The translations under genes and the position numbers were made by a program. Under the pieces are notes generated by a model, which saw only the letters and a program-made list of their open reading frames with translations, was not told the origin of the DNA and made no database searches. 64,000 nucleotides of DNA, taken from assembly GCF_047731265.1 (NCBI RefSeq), contig NZ_CP159835.1, positions 2,294,001-2,358,000 of the forward strand. The letters are read 5' to 3'. The DNA is from Patiriisocius sp047731265. Lineage in GTDB: Bacteria > Bacteroidota > Bacteroidia > Flavobacteriales > Flavobacteriaceae. Shown here piece by piece: positions 19,501 to 25,938 of the stretch; within the stretch, counting starts at the first letter, position 1; each line of letters starts with the position of its first letter.

Positions 19501-21389
19501 CAGATGATAATTTAACCACTGAAGATGATGTTACCGTAACGGTTTTATGTCAAAACGATAGTATCGCACTTATCAAGACTGGTGTATTTAATGATTCCAA
19601 TGGTGATTCGTGTGCAGATGTAGATGAGACGATTACCTATAGTTTTACTGTTATCAATAATGGAAACACAACGATTGGTAATATCGCTATCACTGATGCG
19701 CTTGTAAATGTACAAGGAGGTCCCATCACATTGGCGCCAGGAGCAACAGACAATACAACGTTTACAGCAACATACTTAATTACCCAAGCAAATATTGATA
19801 ATGGCAACGTTACCAATACTGCCACTGCATCAGGATTTAATCCTTTGGGCGTTGTTGTAAGTGATATCTCGGATGATAGTAGTGAATTAGAAGATGATGT
19901 TACCATAACGGTGTTATGTCAAAACGATAGTATCGCACTTATCAAGACCGGTGTATTTAATGATTCCAATGGTGATTCGTGTGCAGATGTAGATGAGACG
20001 ATTACCTATAGTTTTACCGTTATCAATAATGGAAACACAACGATTGGTAATATCGCTATCACTGATGCGCTTGTAAATGTACAAGGAGGTCCCATCACAT
20101 TGGCACCAGGACAGACAGATACAACAACATTTACGGCAACGTACTTAATTATACAGCCAGACATTAATACTGGAAGTGTTACCAATACAGCTACTGCATC
20201 TGGATTTAATCCTTTGGGCGTTGTTGTAAGTGATATTTCGGATGTTGCTAGTGAATTAGAAGACGCTCCAACAGTTACATTGCTTTGTAACAATGCGGTT
20301 ATTGCCTTAATCAAAACTGGTATTCCTACCGATGAGAATGGGGATGGTTGTATTGATCTTGGAGAAACTATTGTATACGATTTTGTGGTTACTAACTTAG
20401 GGAATGTGACCTTAACCAATGTTATCGTAACCGATCCAATGATCACGGTAAACGGAGGTTCCATAACTTTATTTGCTGGCGACAGTGATACTGAGACGTT
20501 CTCAGGCAGCTATACTATTGTTCAGTCAGATATAGACGCTGGTCAAGTAAGTAATCAAGCGATAGCGGAAGGACTCGATCCTTTGGGAGTTGTGGTGAAT
20601 GATCTTTCTGATAATAATAGTAATTTAGAAGATGATGCAACGATATCCTTATTGTGTCAAGACCCAATTATAGCTCTTGAGAAGACAGGAATATTTAATG
20701 ATGAGAACTCAAATCTGATTTCTGAAGTAGGGGAGACAATTAGCTACACATTTGTTGTCACTAATAGGGGTAATGTAACGTTATTTAATATTGCGATTGT
20801 AGATCCATTTCCAAGAGTCGTTATAGAAGGTGGGCCTATATTCCAGTTACTACCGGGTGAGATAGACGATACTACTTTTACCGCAACCTATACAATAACA
20901 GCTCAGGATGTTGAAAACGGCGAGGTTTTAAATCAAGCTATAGTAAGCGCTACCACTTTTGATGGAGATGAAGTAACAGATTTATCTGATGATCCAACAG
21001 ATTTTACAGATGCCGATTCAGATGGTGACGGTGATCCTGATGATATTACCGTGGTTATTTTACCTAACGTAGATGCGCCATTCGATGTATTTAATGCAGT
21101 TTCACCTGACGGAAACAATCAAAATGACTTCTTCTTGATTCAAGGAATAAGTGAGTTCCCAGATAATACTGTTGAGATTTATAACAGATGGGGAGTCTTG
21201 GTTTGGGAAGCTTCCGGTTACGGAGGATCTAATGATGCAGAGAATGTCTTTGTAGGAGAGTCCAATGGTCGAGCCACCGTTTCTCAAGATAAATTATTGA
21301 TCACCGGTACGTATTACTATGTAATTAAATTTAATGGTAATAACCCAGGACAAGACAGTTACGCAGGTTACTTATATTTAAACAGATAA
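10506..21389 (+). CDS. Giant repeat adhesin, T9SS type B substrate (repeat and C-terminal part)
   Basis: This is a 3,627-codon frame from the first ATG; the frame is in fact open from 10050 and lacks its own signal peptide, so it is probably the rear part of the gene starting at 8541 (about 4,280 codons if repaired). Residues 27-2878 are 23 copies of a 124-aa DUF11/Ig-like unit. Each has one EF-hand-like loop (DTNGDTLLDLTE) and two cysteines. Residues 2879 to about 3520 are five more divergent DUF11-like domains, and the last 105 or so are the gliding-motility-associated C-terminal sorting domain ending LYLNR. From 19173 on it duplicates the adhesin at 2-3538. A PorP/SprF gene follows after 60 nt. 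The expected role is a long calcium-stiffened surface stalk. With the lesion at 9977-10062 it may not be exported as it stands. Confidence 0.85.
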   Translation: MAVGTGSDNITVVTDLSDDNSVLENDATVTYICPIAIVKVGTLNVLVGDCAVVGDTIDYTFTVTNEGNEILSAINVTDPLVPIITFLSGDANGDTFLDLTETWIYTGSYALVAADVLAGQVTNQATVLGTLPSAIVVTDLSDDNSVLENDATVTRLCPIAIIKEGTLNVLVGDCAVVGDTIDYTFTVTNEGNEILSAINVTDPLVPIITFLSGDTNGDTLLDLTETWIYTGSYALVAADVLAGQVTNQATVLGTLPSAIVVTDLSDDNSVLENDATVTRLCPIAIIKEGTLNVLNGNCAVVGDTIDYTFTVTNEGNEILSAINVTDPLVPIITFLSGDTNGDTLLDLTETWIYTGSYALVAADVLAGQVTNQATVLGTLPSAIVVTDLSDDNSVLENDATVTRLCPIAIIKEGTLNVLNGDCAVVGDTIDYTFTVTNEGNEILSAINVTDPLVPIITFLSGDTNGDTLLDLTETWIYTGSYALVAADVLAGQVTNQATVLGTLPSAIVVTDLSDDNSVLENDATVTRLCPIAIIKEGTLNVLNGNCAVVGDTIDYTFTVTNEGNEILSAINVTDPLVPIITFLSGDTNGDTLLDLTETWIYTGSYALVAADVLAGQVTNQATVLGTLPSAIVVTDLSDDNSVLENDATVTRLCPIAIIKEGTLNVLNGNCAVVGDTIDYTFTVTNEGNEILSAINVTDPLVPIITFLSGDTNGDTLLDLTETWIYTGSYALVAADVLAGQVTNQATVLGTLPSAIVVTDLSDDNSVLENDATVTRLCPIAIIKEGTLNVLNGNCAVVGDTIDYTFTVTNEGNEILSAINVTDPLVPIITFLSGDTNGDTLLDLTETWIYTGSYALVAADVLAGQVTNQATVLGTLPSAIVVTDLSDDNSVLENDATVTRLCPIAIIKEGTLNVLNGDCAVVGDTIDYTFTVTNEGNEILSAINVTDPLVPIITFLSGDANGDTLLDLTETWIYTGSYALVAADVLAGQVTNQATVLGTLPSAIVVTDLSDDNSVLENDATVTRLCPIAIIKEGTLNVLNGNCAVVGDTIDYTFTVTNEGNEILSAINVTDPLVPIITFLSGDTNGDTFLDLTETWIYTGSYALVAADVLAGQVTNQATVLGTLPSAIVVTDLSDDNSVLENDATVTRLCPIAIIKEGTLNVLNGNCAVVGDTIDYTFTVTNEGNEILSAINVTDPLVPIITFLSGDTNGDTFLDLTETWIYTGSYALVAADVLAGQVTNQATVLGTLPSAIVVTDLSDDNSVLENDATVTRLCPIAIIKEGTLNVLNGNCAVVGDTIDYTFTVTNEGNEILSAINVTDPLVPIITFLSGDTNGDTLLDLTETWIYTGSYALVAADVLAGQVTNQATVLGTLPSAIVVTDLSDDNSVLENDATVTRLCPIAIIKEGTLNVLNGNCAVVGDTIDYTFTVTNEGNEILSAINVTDPLVPIITFLSGDTNGDTLLDLTETWIYTGSYALVAADVLAGQVTNQATVLGTLPSAIVVTDLSDDNSVLENDATVTRLCPIAIIKEGTLNVLNGNCAVVGDTIDYTFTVTNEGNEILSAINVTDPLVPIITFLSGDTNGDTLLDLTETWIYTGSYALVAADVLAGQVTNQATVLGTLPSAIVVTDLSDDNSVLENDATVTRLCPIAIIKEGTLNVLNGNCAVVGDTIDYTFTVTNEGNEILSAINVTDPLVPIITFLSGDTNGDTLLDLTETWIYTGSYALVAADVLAGQVTNQATVLGTLPSAIVVTDLSDDNSVLENDATVTRLCPIAIIKEGTLNVLNGNCAVVGDTIDYTFTVTNEGNEILSAINVTDPLVPIITFLSGDTNGDTLLDLTETWIYTGSYALVAADVLAGQVTNQATVLGTLPSAIVVTDLSDDNSVLENDATVTRLCPIAIIKEGTLNVLNGNCAVVGDTIDYTFTVTNEGNEILSAINVTDPLVPIITFLSGDTNGDTLLDLTETWIYTGSYALVAADVLAGQVTNQATVLGTLPSAIVVTDLSDDNSVLENDATVTRLCPIAIIKEGTLNVLNGNCAVVGDTIDYTFTVTNEGNEILSAINVTDPLVPIITFLSGDTNGDTLLDLTETWIYTGSYALVAADVLAGQVTNQATVLGTLPSAIVVTDLSDDNSVLENDATVTRLCPIAIIKEGTLNVLNGNCAVVGDTIDYTFTVTNEGNEILSAINVTDPLVPIITFLSGDTNGDTLLDLTETWIYTGSYALVAADVLAGQVTNQATVLGTLPSAIVVTDLSDDNSVLENDATVTRLCPIAIIKEGTLNVLNGDCAVVGDTIDYTFTVTNEGNEILSAINVTDPLVPIITFLSGDTNGDTLLDLTETWIYTGSYALVAADVLAGQVTNQATVLGTLPSAIVVTDLSDDNSVLENDATVTRLCPIAIIKEGTLNVLNGNCAVVGDTIDYTFTVTNEGNEILSAINVTDPLVPIITFLSGDTNGDTLLDLTETWIYTGSYALVAADVLAGQVTNQATVLGTLPSAIVVTDLSDDNSVLENDATVTRLCPIAIIKEGTLNVLNGNCAVVGDTIDYTFTVTNEGNEILSAINVTDPLVPIITFLSGDTNGDTLLDLTETWIYTGSYALVAADVLAGQVTNQATVLGTLPSAIVVTDLSDDNSVLENDATVTRLCPIAIIKEGTLNVLNGNCAVVGDTIDYTFTVTNEGNEILSAINVTDPLVPIITFLSGDTNGDTLLDLTETWIYTGSYALVAADVLAGQVTNQATVLGTLPSAIVVTDLSDDNSVLENDATVTRLCPIAIIKEGTLNVLNGNCAVVGDTIDYTFTVTNEGNEILSAINVTDPLVPIITFLSGDTNGDTFLDLTETWIYTGSYALVAADVLAGQVTNQATVLGTLPSAIVVTDLSDDNSVLENDATVTVLCQEEAIAIIKTGVFNEVNGNDCADAEIDTVTYTFTVTNEGGSAITSVTVTDPLLGGLLTAIPTGDTDGDNELDVTETWVYVQGYTITQSDIDTGSISNQATADGTGSTGPVSDLSDDNLTTEDDVTVTVLCQNDSIALIKTGVFNDSNGDSCADVDETITYSFTVINNGNTTIGNIAITDALVNVQGGPITLAPGATDNTTFTATYLITQANIDNGNVTNTATASGFNPLGVVVSDISDDSSELEDDVTITVLCQNDSIALIKTGVFNDSNGDSCADVDETITYSFTVINNGNTTIGNIAITDALVNVQGGPITLAPGQTDTTTFTATYLIIQPDINTGSVTNTATASGFNPLGVVVSDISDVASELEDAPTVTLLCNNAVIALIKTGIPTDENGDGCIDLGETIVYDFVVTNLGNVTLTNVIVTDPMITVNGGSITLFAGDSDTETFSGSYTIVQSDIDAGQVSNQAIAEGLDPLGVVVNDLSDNNSNLEDDATISLLCQDPIIALEKTGIFNDENSNLISEVGETISYTFVVTNRGNVTLFNIAIVDPFPRVVIEGGPIFQLLPGEIDDTTFTATYTITAQDVENGEVLNQAIVSATTFDGDEVTDLSDDPTDFTDADSDGDGDPDDITVVILPNVDAPFDVFNAVSPDGNNQNDFFLIQGISEFPDNTVEIYNRWGVLVWEASGYGGSNDAENVFVGESNGRATVSQDKLLITGTYYYVIKFNGNNPGQDSYAGYLYLNR
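10584..19139 (+). repeat. Tandem array: 23 units of exactly 372 bp
   Basis: Unit n starts at 10584+372(n-1) with gcaacggtaac. All units encode 124 aa of LCPIAIIKEG, then NGNCAVVGDTIDYTFTVTN, LTETWIYTGSYAL, and VLGTLPSAIVVTDLSDDN. Differences are a few scattered substitutions (ggt/ggg, tcg/tca, gtt/gtc, ccg/cag, Asn/Asp). They reveal higher-order copying: units 3-7 carry the same markers as units 18-22 (offset 5,580 bp), units 14-15 match 16-17, and unit 9 matches 10. No unit has an indel. Confidence 0.97.
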
Positions 21390-21449
21390 CAATCAATTAG
21401 TTTGATATCCGATTGTTTTAAAGAGCACTCGGTCAACAAAATATTTATT

Positions 21450-22394
21450 ATGAGACAAAGTCATTTAATTATACTACTAGTATTATTAGCGGGTGGACTA
21501 CTAACAGTTCAAGGGCAGCAGGATCCTCAGTATACCCAGTATATGTACAATACTCAGGTAGTCAATCCTGGTTATGCAGGCTCAAGAGATGCCTTAAGTT
21601 TTGGATTACTATTGAGAAGTCAATGGGTAGGATTAGAGGGTTCCCCTCAAACAGGAACCTTTACTATAGATTCTCCATTAGGTTTTAATGAGAATATGGG
21701 TTTAGGTCTATCAATAGTAGCTGAAGAAATAGGCCCTGCAGTGGAGACTAATTTTACGATTGATTATTCATACCGCATTCAAATATCTGACGCTGGTAAA
21801 CTGGCCTTTGGTTTAAAAGCTGGAATGCATTTATTGGACGTTGATTTTACAAAGTTGAATATTGCTGATGCAAATGATCCAAGATTTCAGAATAATATTG
21901 ATAATAAATTCCAGCCACAGATAGGAGCTGGTGTTTATTATAGTACAAATAAGTTTTATGCAGGCTTATCTGTTCCAAACTTTTTGAATACCAAACACTT
22001 TGATGAAGGTAGTTTAGCCAATACTACTATAGAGAGTGTTCCTCAAGAAAACTTACACTACTTTTTTATTACGGGCTATGTATTTGATATAAATGAGAAT
22101 TTAAAGTTGAAGCCTGCATTCTTAGGTAAAGTAGTTGGAGGTTCTCCACTTCAAGCAGATGTTTCTTTGAATGCCCTTATTAATAATAAGTTTACATTAG
22201 GAGCTGCATATCGTTTTAGTGCAGCAGTAAGTGCCATGGCAGGATTTCAAGTGTCTGATGGATTATTTATTGGTCTGGGATATGATTACCAAACGACATC
22301 GTTAGAGACCTATAGTGACGGTTCATACGAGCTGATCTTCCGTTTTGATGTATTCAAGAAACCAGAACGTGTATTAACACCACGTTTCTTTTAA
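21450..22394 (+). CDS. PorP/SprF family type IX secretion membrane protein (copy B)
   Basis: The protein is identical to that encoded at 3599-4543 (314 aa, signal peptide, QDPQYTQYMYN signature). The start is placed at the ATG that begins the signal peptide, 60 nt after the giant adhesin. As the immediate partner of a T9SS type B substrate it should serve export or anchoring of that substrate. Because the two adhesins share their C-terminal halves, either PorP/SprF copy could serve either adhesin. Confidence 0.92.
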   Translation: MRQSHLIILLVLLAGGLLTVQGQQDPQYTQYMYNTQVVNPGYAGSRDALSFGLLLRSQWVGLEGSPQTGTFTIDSPLGFNENMGLGLSIVAEEIGPAVETNFTIDYSYRIQISDAGKLAFGLKAGMHLLDVDFTKLNIADANDPRFQNNIDNKFQPQIGAGVYYSTNKFYAGLSVPNFLNTKHFDEGSLANTTIESVPQENLHYFFITGYVFDINENLKLKPAFLGKVVGGSPLQADVSLNALINNKFTLGAAYRFSAAVSAMAGFQVSDGLFIGLGYDYQTTSLETYSDGSYELIFRFDVFKKPERVLTPRFF

Positions 22395-22490
22395 AAGGAT
22401 TAAGATTTTAATTGCGATGTGTTTCATTTAGGAATGATTCAACAAGCATAGTAACTAAAGATTAAGAACGTATAATTTATTTGGGTCATT

Positions 22491-24464
22491 ATGAAATTAA
22501 GTTCAAAGAATATTTTGATAATATTACTACTGGTACTTATAAGTACCAGTGTAGCTTTTTCACAGCAAAATCAGCTTAAGAAAGCAGATAAGGAGTTTGA
22601 TAGATACGCATATACAGATGCGAGAGAGATCTATCTTAAAGTAGTCGAAGATGGATACGCTTCGCCAGAGATTTACAAAAAACTAGGCGATACGTATTAT
22701 TGGAATAGTGATTATCGCAATGCTTCAAAGTGGTATGCTCGCTTAGTAGATCAATTTCCTTCTCAAACAGAAGCTTCATATTATTTACGAGCCGCTCAAA
22801 GTTTGAAAAGTGTAGGTAACTATGAGGATTCTGATAAGATGATGGAATCATACATAGCCATAACAGGGGACAATCTTGTAGCCCAAAACTATGAAAAGAA
22901 CAAAGATTATTTAAGTCAAATCGCCTTTAAATCCAAGGACTACGAGTTAGAGAAGACTGCTATAAGTACTGCTTCCTCAGATTTTGGTTCTGCGTATTAT
23001 TTAGGAAGCGTTGTTTTTGCTTCCTCCGAAGGCAGTACCGGTGATAAGACTTATGCTTGGACAGATGCGCCTTATTTAGATCTTTTTGTAGCAAATAGGG
23101 ACAGTCTAGGCAAGCTTACCAATAAAGAGCGGCTCTCGGATGTTATCAATACTAAATACCATGAATCTTCTGCGGTATTTACAAAAGACGGAAATACGAT
23201 CTATTTTACCAGGAATAATTTCATAAAAGGTAGGGCAGGAAAAGATAAAGATAAGACGGTTCGATTAAAGTTGTATCGCGCTGTAAAAGGTGACGATGGT
23301 AACTGGGGCGATGTAGCGGAGCTTCCCTTTAATAGTAAAGAGTATTCTACTGCGCATCCAGCCTTGAGTTTGGATGAGGAAAGGCTTTATTTTAGCAGTG
23401 ATATGCCGGGTACGTATGGTATGAGTGATTTATGGTCTGTTGATATTTTAGGAGAAAATACTTATAGTGAACCTGTAAATTTAGGTGAGACAATCAATAC
23501 AGAAACCAGAGAGTCCTTTCCTTTTATTAGTGAGAAAGGGAATCTGTATTTTTCAACCGATGGCAGACCTGGTTTAGGTGGCTATGATATTTTTTCAGGG
23601 CCAATTACTGCTGATGGAGTTGTGGGTGATATAGTTAATATTGGGGTGCCCGCAAATAGTAATCAAGATGATTTTGGGATTATCATCGAAGAGGATAAAA
23701 ATCTTGGGTATTTATCTTCAAATCGTGATGGTACATCAGGTAGTAGTGGTGATGATATTTATCGTATTCAGTTTGCAAAATGTCAAGTTATTGTAGCCGG
23801 AACTGTGATTGATGCCAAAACAAAATCTCCAATATCTATGGCACTTGTAAAGTTATTAGATTTTGAGAATAATGAGTTAGCAGAAGCCATAGCAGATATC
23901 GATGGGAAATATATATTTCCAGAAACGGTAGATTGCAAACGTCAATTTACAGTCCGTTCAAGTAAGCAAGATTACGATAGTAACGAAACAATCATTCAGC
24001 CTCAAGAAGAATCGATTGTACTAGATATAACCATCCCTTTAACAAATGAAGAATGTACAATATACGATCTAGGATGCAAATTACTGGAACCTATCTATTT
24101 TGATTTTGACAAAAGCTTTATAAGAGCAGATGCAGAAATTGAGATTTACAAAATTTTGACTGCCATGAAACTATATCCTGATTTATTGATTCATGTTGAG
24201 TCGCATACAGATTCTCGTGGTAATGACCAATACAATGAATCATTGAGTGATAGAAGAGCGCAATCTACACGTGATTGGTTAATTGCAAATGGTATTGCCG
24301 CCAATAGGTTAAGCGCAAAAGGCTATGGGGAGTATCAATTACTCAACCAATGTTCAGAGGTTGTAGAATGCACAGAAGAAGAGCACCAGCTTAACAGAAG
24401 ATCAATGTTTATTATTAAAAATAATAATAGCAGATTTGACAATAGTGCCAATGAAAGAAAATAG
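22491..24464 (+). CDS. OmpA family protein with TPR, PD40-like and regulatory domains, PorE-like (copy B)
   Basis: This 657-aa protein differs from the one at 4640-6613 only by IHVESHTD in place of IHIESHTD in the OmpA domain. The architecture is the same: signal peptide, TPR-like helices, PD40-like propeller, regulatory-like domain, and OmpA peptidoglycan-binding domain. It is the third gene of the duplicated unit and ends at the terminator 24482-24517. Confidence 0.9.
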   Translation: MKLSSKNILIILLLVLISTSVAFSQQNQLKKADKEFDRYAYTDAREIYLKVVEDGYASPEIYKKLGDTYYWNSDYRNASKWYARLVDQFPSQTEASYYLRAAQSLKSVGNYEDSDKMMESYIAITGDNLVAQNYEKNKDYLSQIAFKSKDYELEKTAISTASSDFGSAYYLGSVVFASSEGSTGDKTYAWTDAPYLDLFVANRDSLGKLTNKERLSDVINTKYHESSAVFTKDGNTIYFTRNNFIKGRAGKDKDKTVRLKLYRAVKGDDGNWGDVAELPFNSKEYSTAHPALSLDEERLYFSSDMPGTYGMSDLWSVDILGENTYSEPVNLGETINTETRESFPFISEKGNLYFSTDGRPGLGGYDIFSGPITADGVVGDIVNIGVPANSNQDDFGIIIEEDKNLGYLSSNRDGTSGSSGDDIYRIQFAKCQVIVAGTVIDAKTKSPISMALVKLLDFENNELAEAIADIDGKYIFPETVDCKRQFTVRSSKQDYDSNETIIQPQEESIVLDITIPLTNEECTIYDLGCKLLEPIYFDFDKSFIRADAEIEIYKILTAMKLYPDLLIHVESHTDSRGNDQYNESLSDRRAQSTRDWLIANGIAANRLSAKGYGEYQLLNQCSEVVECTEEEHQLNRRSMFIIKNNNSRFDNSANERK

Positions 24465-24481
24465 GATTACATACTAAAATT

Positions 24482-24517
24482 AAAAAAGAGCGCTTCAATG
24501 TATGAAGCGCTCTTTTT
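24482..24517 (+). terminator. Rho-independent terminator (copy B)
   Basis: Same hairpin as 6631-6667 (arms agagcgcttca and tgaagcgctct) with a five-T run before the copies diverge at 24518. It insulates the adhesin unit from the idi operon. Confidence 0.9.
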
Positions 24518-24533
24518 GTTTTCAGGGATTAGG

Positions 24534-24549
24534 TAATTTTGTACTTTTG
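24534..24549 (+). promoter_or_regulatory. Candidate -7 boxes of the idi operon
   Basis: Two overlapping candidates match the Bacteroidota -7 consensus TAnnTTTG: taattttg (24534-24541) and tacttttg (24542-24549). A tttttg that could act as -33 element ends at 24518, giving a 23-nt spacer to the second box. The idi ATG follows 12 nt later, so the leader would be very short. Confidence 0.45.
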
Positions 24550-24561
24550 AAAAAAAAACAA

Positions 24562-25080
24562 ATGACAGAAGAGAAGGTTGTTTTAGTAAATGATAATGAC
24601 GAACAAATAGGGCTTATGCCAAAAATGGAGGCTCATGAAAAAGGATTGTTACATAGAGCCTTTTCAGTATTTGTATTTAATGATAGGAATGAACTAATGC
24701 TTCAACAACGTGCAATGCATAAATATCATTCTCCTGGTTTATGGACAAATACTTGTTGCAGCCATCAGCGTGAAGGTGAAACTAATGTTGAAGCAGGTAT
24801 AAGGCGTTTACAAGAAGAAATGGGTTTTACAACGACTTTAGACGAAACGATTAGTTTTATATACAAAGCACCCTTTGATAATGGTCTGACCGAGCACGAA
24901 TACGACCATGTTCTTGTAGGGAAATTTGAAGATAAACCAGCTATTAATCCTCAAGAAGTTGAAGATTGGAAATGGATGAAGCTTGAAGATGTCAAAAATG
25001 ACATCGAAAATAATCCAACATTGTATACTGTTTGGTTTAAAATAATTTTTGATAAATTTTATAATCACTTATCACTATGA
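24562..25080 (+). CDS. idi: Isopentenyl-diphosphate delta-isomerase (type I)
   Basis: This 172-aa Nudix-fold enzyme interconverts isopentenyl and dimethylallyl diphosphate in cytoplasmic isoprenoid synthesis. The catalytic cysteine is in NTCCSHQ (Cys65/66, with metal ligand His68), the Nudix-like helix is RRLQEEMGF, and the catalytic glutamate is in TEHEYDH (Glu111/113). The frame is open back to an ATG at 24502, but that lies inside the terminator hairpin; the ATG at 24562 gives the normal family N-terminus (MTEEKVVLVN). It is first in a tight operon; its stop overlaps the next start by 4 nt. Confidence 0.95.
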   Translation: MTEEKVVLVNDNDEQIGLMPKMEAHEKGLLHRAFSVFVFNDRNELMLQQRAMHKYHSPGLWTNTCCSHQREGETNVEAGIRRLQEEMGFTTTLDETISFIYKAPFDNGLTEHEYDHVLVGKFEDKPAINPQEVEDWKWMKLEDVKNDIENNPTLYTVWFKIIFDKFYNHLSL

Positions 25081-25484
25081 GTTTAACCGTTTTTAGAAAA
25101 GCGCATTTTAATGCGGCCCACAGATTATTTAGGCCAGATTGGAGTGATGAGAAAAATCTAGAAGTTTTTGGTAAATGTAGCAATCCTCTATATCACGGTC
25201 ATAATTATGACCTTGAAGTGGGCATTACCGGTGATGTTGATCCAGAAACAGGGTTTTTAATAGATCTTAAAATTTTAAAAGAGATAATTAAAGAAGAAGT
25301 GGAAGATGCTTTTGATCACAAGAATTTAAACAAGGAAGTACCTGTTTTCAGGGAATTAATTCCAACGGTTGAAAACATTGCGATAGAAATTTATAACAGA
25401 ATTTTAAAACGAGTAGGAGTGTCCTACAAAGTCTCTATTAAATTATATGAAACACCACGAAATTTTGTGGTATACACAGGTTAA
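25077..25484 (+). CDS. 6-carboxytetrahydropterin synthase / PTPS family protein
   Basis: This 135-aa member of the QueD / 6-pyruvoyl-tetrahydropterin synthase family acts on dihydroneopterin triphosphate, in bacteria usually toward queuosine precursors. Zinc ligands are His15 (FNAAHRL), His40 and His42 (YHGHNY). The catalytic cysteine is Cys34 (GKCSNP), a catalytic Asp-His pair is in DHKNLN (80-81), and the substrate-binding glutamate is in YETPRN (125). No other queuosine gene is in the window, so a QueD role rather than a pterin or tetrahydrobiopterin role is not certain. The start overlaps the idi stop (ATGA). Confidence 0.88.
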   Translation: MSLTVFRKAHFNAAHRLFRPDWSDEKNLEVFGKCSNPLYHGHNYDLEVGITGDVDPETGFLIDLKILKEIIKEEVEDAFDHKNLNKEVPVFRELIPTVENIAIEIYNRILKRVGVSYKVSIKLYETPRNFVVYTG

Positions 25485-25486
25485 TT

Positions 25487-25936
25487 ATGAGTTTAGCAAA
25501 AGGGGCCGAAATGCCAAATTTCAAATTGAAAGACCAAAATGGTGAATTGTTTGATTCAAAAGCCATTAAAGGTAAAAAAGGGGTCGTGATTTTTTTTTAT
25601 CCAAAGAATTTTACGCCACAATGCACTAAAGAAGCGTGTAGCTTTAGAGACAGTTTTGAAGATTTTACGAATGCAGATATACAAGTAATCGGTATTAGTG
25701 CAGACACTGAAAAATCTCATAAAAGATTTGCCAGTAAATTTAACCTTCCTTTTACTTTGTTGGCAGACACAAATAAAGAAGTACGTCAATTATTTGAAGT
25801 CAGTAGTTCCATGCTTGGTCTCTTACCTGGTCGCGAAACCTTCGTTTTTGATGTAAATGGAAAATTGATTTCAAAATTTAAAGCAATGAACGCACAACCA
25901 CACATTGATGGCGCTCTCGAACAACTTAAGAAGTAA
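25487..25936 (+). CDS. bcp: Thioredoxin-dependent peroxiredoxin, PrxQ/Bcp type
   Basis: This 149-aa peroxiredoxin reduces hydroperoxides in the cytoplasm. The active site FTPQCTKEAC has the peroxidatic Cys46 and a resolving Cys51 five residues on, the spacing typical of PrxQ. The family motif is usually TPGCT; here Gln replaces Gly. It starts 2 nt after the QueD-family stop and is followed 2 nt later by manA, so it is transcribed with both. Confidence 0.92.
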   Translation: MSLAKGAEMPNFKLKDQNGELFDSKAIKGKKGVVIFFYPKNFTPQCTKEACSFRDSFEDFTNADIQVIGISADTEKSHKRFASKFNLPFTLLADTNKEVRQLFEVSSSMLGLLPGRETFVFDVNGKLISKFKAMNAQPHIDGALEQLKK

Positions 25937-25938
25937 AA

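Larger units (their letters stand above)
19173..24517 (+). repeat. 5,345-bp direct repeat, copy B
   Basis: This is the partner of 1322-6666. It joins the end of the 372-bp array on its left and the idi promoter region on its right. Its differing bases are 20910 g, 21053 g, 21227 a, 21300 a, 23069 g and 24195 g. Recombination with copy A would remove 17,851 bp, including the ice-binding domains and the whole repeat array, and would leave one intact adhesin unit. Confidence 0.97.

Noticed and set aside
1..24517. Composite transposon flanked by the 5.3-kb repeats
   Set aside because: No transposase, integrase or terminal inverted repeats were found inside or at the edges; homologous duplication explains the layout better.
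24502..24561. Upstream ATG for idi
   Set aside because: It lies in the terminator hairpin of the preceding unit and adds residues absent from the family.
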